A program made the translations under genes and the position numbers. Positions 60,062-64,000 of a stretch of 64,000 bases of DNA are shown here, piece after piece. Source of the DNA: Halictus rubicundus (Eukaryota; Arthropoda; Insecta; Hymenoptera; Halictidae); the NCBI RefSeq assembly GCF_050948215.1, contig NC_135153.1:10630058-10694057 (forward strand). The letters run 5' to 3'. Position 1 is the stretch's first letter. Every line of letters begins with the position of its first letter. The notes under the pieces are model-generated. The model saw only the letters and a list, made by a program, of their open reading frames with translations. It was not told the DNA's origin and did not search any database.

Positions 60062-61366
60062 ATCGAGGGTACCCAGGTAGTACCAGGTAATATCGTCAAA
60101 CTAAGTGGCGACGACAAGCCCAACGCCGTTGCCAAAATTGTGGAAAATCGTGTACTGGTCCAAACGCACAATAGCAACATCCCTGCCACGAAAGATCACC
60201 CAACTCGAGCCCCTGTGCAATGATATAACTTATCGTTCGCAAGGCATCCGTGAAACCTGGATTAGGTGAAAATACATACGCTGTGAGAGAAAGTATCTGT
60301 TTTCTCTCCGAGCGATATTTTTCTTGTGTTTCGTCGAAATTCCCGATCGAAGTCGCGCTCGGATCGTCTCATCGGACCAAATAAGAAGCAACCGGAATCG
60401 GAGAAGCCGAAACGTTGGGCGAAGCTTGTGAAGAGGTCAAACGGTCGACGGTTCAAGCTCGCATCTCCCCGGGGCTTGTTTTTCCTTCCCCCTCCTCCCC
60501 GAAAGGGAAAAAGGAGAAGTTTCGGTCGAGCGTGGAAAGTCCTGGGTAATTCGAGAGGCGAAACAAAGCAGCCGATCCTACGGACCCACCGCGTGCGCGC
60601 GCGCGCTTGGTCAAAGGGAGATTCACAGTTCCGAGAACCAGTCGACAAGATGTCTTACATACTCTTTGCAGGAGCGTGTCTCGTGTCTCGCGTCTCGTGT
60701 TCCGCGTCTCGCGTCCCAGGTTGCAACGCCATGCTTACATCTGGGGAACAGAACGATCTCTCGCCGAAGATTTGTCTCTCCGCAGAATTGGCCGGAGCAA
60801 TTGCCGTTTCACACGGTCGGCAACTTACACGCCTACACGCTTCCAAGTCCGTAACAGATGCGTTCTTGTTCGCTTCGATCGGGACAGGCGGCAGTCGAGC
60901 GACTTCTGCTCCACGTCTGGCTTTTTACGTCGAACTCGGGGGATGATCGAGAGCGAAAACCACCCTGGAACAATGGGAACGGTGTTCCTCGACCGCTCTC
61001 GACGAAAATTCATCACTTCGGAGATTTTTCAGCATCGTCCTCGCTTGTGTATTCGCTGTTTTCGACGTTCCATTTTCGCGGAGAAAATCCGTTAATTGCT
61101 GCACGCGTTTCTATCGCTAGCGTTGCGAGTTGATACTCTTTGGTGGCGTGTTTTCGGAGGCTCTTTCATTTTCTTTCCTCCGGGGCGTTTCGTTCCGCCT
61201 CGGCTCGCCTCTTCTCGTGTTCGGCCGGCCACCAGAAATAGTTCATTTCGTGGTGGTCCGTTGCTCGCAACAAGAGTTTAGATTTTTTTTCGAGGCGAGT
61301 GGCCCTCTTGCTCGCTTCTTTCCTTCCCCCGGGCGCACCCCTGCCGCGTCGGTTGTTTCCTTTTTT

Positions 61367-61402
61367 TTCTCTCTCTCTCTATCCCTCTCTCTCTCTTTCT
61401 CC
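61367..61402. repeat. CT-rich microsatellite
   Basis: Runs of CT interrupted by ATCC and TTT. Confidence 0.85.
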
Positions 61403-62180
61403 AGGTTTTCATGAATTTTTCATTTTCCGCGGTTAGTTGCCGCACGAGTTATTCCCCGCGCGGAAAAAACGAAGGAAACGGCGCTACGGGCCGGGGACAT
61501 TAATTTTCATATTAATTCTCTGTGTCTCGGCTCTCGTCTCTCATGCGCGAGAGACGCGCGCCAACAGCTTCGCGTCGCAAAGTAATTGGTTGCATAACCG
61601 GCGTCGCGTGCAATAATATTTATATCGTATTTATCGAGCGTATTACGTTGCACGTCGCCGCTCTATTGTCTCGAGGATTGCGCGCGTGCATTGAATTTTG
61701 CCAATTTCGGGATACTTCGGAAAATTGACCGGTTTCTGTGATCAAGCACTTCACCGCGCGACGTTATGTCTCGGATCTCCGAAGCGGAGCTTCTTTCACA
61801 CGGGGGTAGCCGACGAACTCTTCAGGATCACTCGGAGTCGGAGTTGGAGACGAAGAGTGGAGCAATCTCGCCCTGATAATCCAATTATTCCCGCACGGAT
61901 TGTTCGGTCTCGGAATTACCCGTTCGTCGCGAGGGCGATAAAAATGCAACGAGTGCAGCGGGTGCACCGGCACGGCAGGGCGTTCGCTGAATGACGCGGT
62001 TTACCTGCGCGCACCGACCCAGCCTGTTCCCGCGTCTGTCCTCGCTTAATGAAAGCGTAATGACGTGGTTCTCGACGCTTGCCGGTGAAATCACCGGGAT
62101 AATTCTCTCTCTCGGTCGGAAATATCGACGCTTTGTTAACCGATCGGCTGTGGGGGTTACTTCTAACCTCGTTTCTGCCG

Positions 62181-62189
<9 letters not shown>

Positions 62190-62222
<33 letters not shown>
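62190..62222. repeat. (CT)n microsatellite
   Basis: About 16 uninterrupted CT dinucleotides. Confidence 0.95.
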
Positions 62223-62226
<4 letters not shown>

Positions 62227-63363
62227 CCCTGTATCTCCCTCTCTCCGCTCCCTGTTCCGTTGTAACAGGCGCGCCCTTTGAGGCGCGAACACTCACGAAT
62301 TGTTTCCACTCGAACGCCGTGCGTTTCTTTGTCTCCGCCCGGACGGCGTTGTTTCCCGCGCGCACCTGGATCGCAATTCCGATCCTGTTGCGCCGATTAA
62401 CAACCTCCGCGGCTGCCGGGAGGGTCCACGGTGCAACGCGGAGTCTCGGCAATCTCGGTGAATGCGATTCGGATATTCGAGAGACCCTAGAGGCAAGCCG
62501 AGACGATGCGACCGGTAATTTATTATTGGCAGGAGAAGGATTAAAAGAATTTAACACTAAACCTACCACGGCCGGTCGAATTGACCATTTCTGCGTACAA
62601 TTTCATACATACAACATTATCACATCGCTATTTATCTTTACGACTTTTCTCGAAGTATGTGTACCGTTGGCGTTTATTAAAACAGTGGAATGTTCCTATA
62701 TCGCGCGAACAGTGTCTAAGATGTTAACGGTTGTGTGCGTACAACTGTATGACTAAAACTCGGTGTTACAAAATGGTGGTTGACGACGCGCTAGCTTGGC
62801 TTATACTGTTAGCGACTGATTGTTAGCCTCGCTTTTCCTTTACTTCAAGGGTCGCTTATACCTAAGGGCTGTAAACCGCCCCTTAAACCCAAGGTCACCG
62901 AAGTGGCAGTCGTTGCACACCAACATGTACAATGTATTTTTCAGTATTTATTTCTCATTTTATTTATTTTTTTCTCCAAGAAAGATGTGTATCTTGTCCG
63001 TTTGTCAATTTGACCGCACGAGATAATATGGTGTTTACTCTGCTAAACCTAAACAAACAGTATAAAAGAAAGACTATTCTCTATGTGGAATGACCAACTC
63101 AAAATAGATGAGCCGCCTTATCGAATGAGACGTTATCAAGTTAGGCACGTGCCTGGTTGATAATACTGTTTCACGGCAAATGCATCCAAACGGCAAAGGT
63201 GGACGACACAGTACAACTTTGTAAATCGAGGAGGGGAGCATCGCAGTAATTTTGTATAATTGAAATTATATGAAAAGAAATTTGTATCGTCATTTTATGG
63301 AAGTTGTTCATCTGCTAATTCATCCAGCAACAAATTGACTATTATCTACGTTTAATGTATAAA

Positions 63364-63607
63364 ACCCTTTGCACTCGAAGCTATTTTAATTCCAAAACGA
63401 AACATTTCTTCCGACCCAGAATATTTCCCTTCTATATATTGTTTTCCATGTTATACATACGAAAACGGTGCAATTTACTCGTACAATACTGAAGTGTTTA
63501 GTAATTTATTCGATACAAACAAATATAGTAATGCAAGACATATTTCGAATAATGACGCAGCAATTTTTAGTGGCGCCTTACAGTCGCCATTCGAGTGCCA
63601 AGGGTTA
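63364..63607. mobile_element. MITE with CCCTTTGCACTCGA ends
   Basis: Left ACCCTTTGCACTCGAAG and right, reverse complement, ACCCTTGGCACTCGAATG. TTAA is present at the right edge only. A related end lies at 50427-50446. Confidence 0.65.
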
Positions 63608-63698
63608 ACAATAACTTTTTGTAGGGACCGGTCGTTTTGACCACGTACGGTAGGAACAGATGTTGCAAGAAGTGTCGGTAGGTTTATTGTTAATATTG
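63604..63698. repeat. Short TTAACAATAA-ended hairpin element
   Basis: TTAACAATAACTTTTTG at left and, reverse complement, TTAACAATAAACCTACC at right enclose about 90 bp with an ACCGGTCGTTTTGACC core. It abuts the preceding MITE and shares the TTAA. A related half-end occurs at about 62548 (TTAACACTAAACCTACC). Confidence 0.55.
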
Positions 63699-64000
63699 TG
63701 GGGTTAAAGGACTCCTGATATAATAACTCGGATAGTGGAGAGTTCCGTGCGTGGCCTCGGCTTCCTCTTTTCCCTAAAGTCAAAGAGAGGAAGAATCTTC
63801 TACACGGCTACTGCCTTTTACAATTGCCGCAGACAATTTTTCTTTTGCACGGAGATCCGCTGTTCAATTGTTAGCAAGCTCGAGGTACCGTTGAGAGAAT
63901 TTCGTTTCCCCGTTCGGTCATACAGGTGTTCGATTAACAAAACCCACTTAGCGGCGAAAGATAACGTCTAGGTGTCCATGGTCTCAGCGATAACGCGGAG

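Larger units (their letters stand above)
58521..64000. other. Right end of window: repeat-rich, no host gene recognised
   Basis: 5.5 kb. Apart from the MITEs listed it contains GC-rich stretches (60.3-62.5 kb) with many spurious frames, a TCTCGTG-type minisatellite at about 60683-60720, CT microsatellites at about 61367-61402 and 62190-62222, and an unidentified sequence at about 58740-59130. If the coiled-coil gene model is right, this is still its first intron. Confidence 0.45.

Noticed and set aside
60262..62756. Long frames around the CT microsatellites (up to 217 codons)
   Set aside because: They translate simple repeats and GC-rich sequence, occur in several frames at once and match no family.
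1..64000. tRNA, rRNA and CRISPR features
   Set aside because: No cloverleaf with a GTTCGAAT-type T arm, no rRNA core sequence and no regularly spaced identical repeats were seen by eye; a tRNA scan would be the decisive test.

Overview
This window is eukaryotic nuclear DNA from an insect, most likely a hymenopteran (bee, wasp or ant). That is an inference from three things: short, AT-rich, GT-AG-bounded introns; single-copy genes that read as arthropod orthologues; and a repeat set dominated by DNA transposons and their short non-autonomous derivatives (MITEs). There are no operons, CRISPR arrays, rRNA genes or recognisable tRNA genes.

Layout of the gene-rich left two thirds (1-44.6 kb). EDEM2 (361-2436, -) lies head to head with Phtf (3798-9176, +). 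Then follow Plrg1/Tango4 (11842-14474, +), pasha/DGCR8 (16980-19936, +), a RILP-like gene (23445-25673, -), FHIP (29996-36409, -), Cu/Zn superoxide dismutase (38143-39096, +), Pex10 (40450-41448, +) and the phosphoinositide phosphatase Mtmr14/EDTP (42293-44532, -). I rebuilt every gene exon by exon. In all but one, the exon lengths sum to an intact reading frame. The exception is Plrg1, whose seventh coding exon is one base short inside a conserved WD repeat.

The right third (44.6-64 kb) is more GC-rich. It holds one recognisable host exon, the first coding exon (47720-47949, +) of a coiled-coil protein I cannot name. The rest of that gene must lie beyond the window if the model is right. The putative intron carries a transposon cluster: an intact 1.28 kb mariner (52761-54036, DD34D transposase of 344 aa), a complete 3.8 kb hAT element (54707-58520) with a perfect 8-bp target duplication and a three-exon transposase of about 856 aa, a hAT-type MITE (59415-60061), and several MITEs flanked by TTAA.

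The genes do not form one pathway. They cover ER quality control (EDEM2), splicing (Plrg1), microRNA processing (pasha), dynein/Rab membrane traffic (Rilpl and FHIP, adjacent on the same strand), oxidant and peroxisome biology (Sod1, Pex10) and phosphoinositide turnover (Mtmr14). I did not find a new multi-gene system. The most informative novelties are the intact mobile elements, nested MITEs with exact target-site logic, an intron made almost entirely of one MITE, a dispersed GC-rich element with a CACGTG core shared by the Plrg1 promoter and a distant locus, and the Plrg1 frame break.
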